Notes under the pieces: model-generated | The model's input: the letters and a program-made list of their open reading frames with translations, nothing else | Told to the model about the DNA's origin: nothing | Databases searched by the model: none | Translations under genes and position numbers: made by a program | Shown here: piece after piece, positions 5,015-5,105 of the stretch | Layout of the letters: the number at the start of each line of letters is the position of its first letter | Numbering within the stretch: position 1 is the stretch's first letter | From: Pseudomonas nitroreducens | GTDB taxonomy: Bacteria > Pseudomonadota > Gammaproteobacteria > Pseudomonadales > Pseudomonadaceae | Length of the DNA: 5,105 nt | Direction of reading: 5' to 3' | Assembly: GCF_014204515.1 (NCBI RefSeq) | Contig: NZ_JACHLI010000071.1 | Coordinates: 1-5,105 of the forward strand

Positions 5015-5103
5015 TCGCCCCCTCGGGCGACCTCCTTTGGCAAACGACCCAAAGGAGGCAAAGGTCTTCGCCCCTGCCATCCGGCTTTTCGCTTCGCGAA
5101 AAG
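5015..5103. repeat. Three consecutive hairpins at the right edge
   Basis: TCGCCC/GGGCGA (5015-5020, 5025-5030) abuts CCTCCTTTGG/CCAAAGGAGG (5031-5040, 5049-5058), a perfect ten-base stem with an eight-base loop. After about 26 bases comes CTTTTCGC/GCGAAAAG (5085-5092, 5096-5103). The wording (CCCCCTCGGGCGACCT, CCAAAGGAGGCAAAGG) resembles a family of structured intergenic repeats I recall from Pseudomonas genomes. The element may continue past the window end. Confidence 0.6.
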
Positions 5104-5105
5104 TA

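Larger units (their letters stand above)
4563..5105. other. Repeat-rich intergenic stretch without a gene
   Basis: About 540 bases contain no reading frame that I find believable. Frames that stay open here run through inverted repeats, lack ribosome sites and show no motif. The stretch is instead a patchwork of intergenic repeats: a REP element (4662-4703), the second 18-base dispersed repeat (4735-4752), five copies of a CCCTCTCCC/GGGAGAGGG arm (4780-4909), a second REP (4931-4961) and three adjacent hairpins (5015-5103). From 4563 to 4661 I see nothing definite. Confidence 0.75.

Noticed and set aside
4855..5061. 68-residue minus-strand frame near the right edge
   Set aside because: It consists of translated inverted repeats (for example RPLPNPLPEGRG, a familiar spurious translation of this repeat type).

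Overview
The window is GC-rich bacterial chromosome. It most likely comes from Pseudomonas, probably the aeruginosa/citronellolis/nitroreducens side of the genus. The evidence is an RluB with a very long Arg/Pro-rich tail, a Nudix gene divergent from rluB, an orphan CcoN resembling P. aeruginosa CcoN4, a DUF2790-type secreted protein, and GTAGGAGC-type REP elements. The species cannot be fixed from sequence reading alone.

Layout. Positions 1-155 are non-coding as far as I can tell. They hold one copy of a dispersed 18-base repeat (75-92) and a strong intrinsic terminator (121-146). Positions 163-1668 (minus strand) encode RluB, the 23S rRNA pseudouridine synthase. Its last ~210 residues are low-complexity and include four tandem 36-residue repeats. 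A 122-base divergent intergenic region separates it from a Nudix hydrolase gene (1791-2225, plus). After a 150-base gap come ccoN (2376-3803) and, one base later, a 76-residue CcoQ-like membrane protein (3805-4035). A 260-base spacer follows with short direct repeats, a hairpin and a possible small upstream reading frame, then a DUF2790-type periplasmic protein (4296-4562). The remaining ~540 bases (4563-5105) carry no convincing gene and are packed with inverted repeats: two REP copies, a cluster of CCCTCTCCC/GGGAGAGGG arms, and a run of three hairpins at the right edge.

How the genes work together. ccoN and the CcoQ-like gene form an orphan pair. The catalytic subunit of a cbb3 cytochrome c oxidase is present with all heme, CuB and cross-link residues, but there is no ccoO or ccoP. 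By analogy with P. aeruginosa CcoN4, the product would combine with CcoO and CcoP made elsewhere to give an alternative oxidase isoform. Its small partner ends in a four-cysteine cluster, the most unusual protein feature here. RluB and the Nudix enzyme are housekeeping genes with no evident link to respiration. The DUF2790 protein may have its own control region. I see no phage, IS, CRISPR, tRNA or rRNA.
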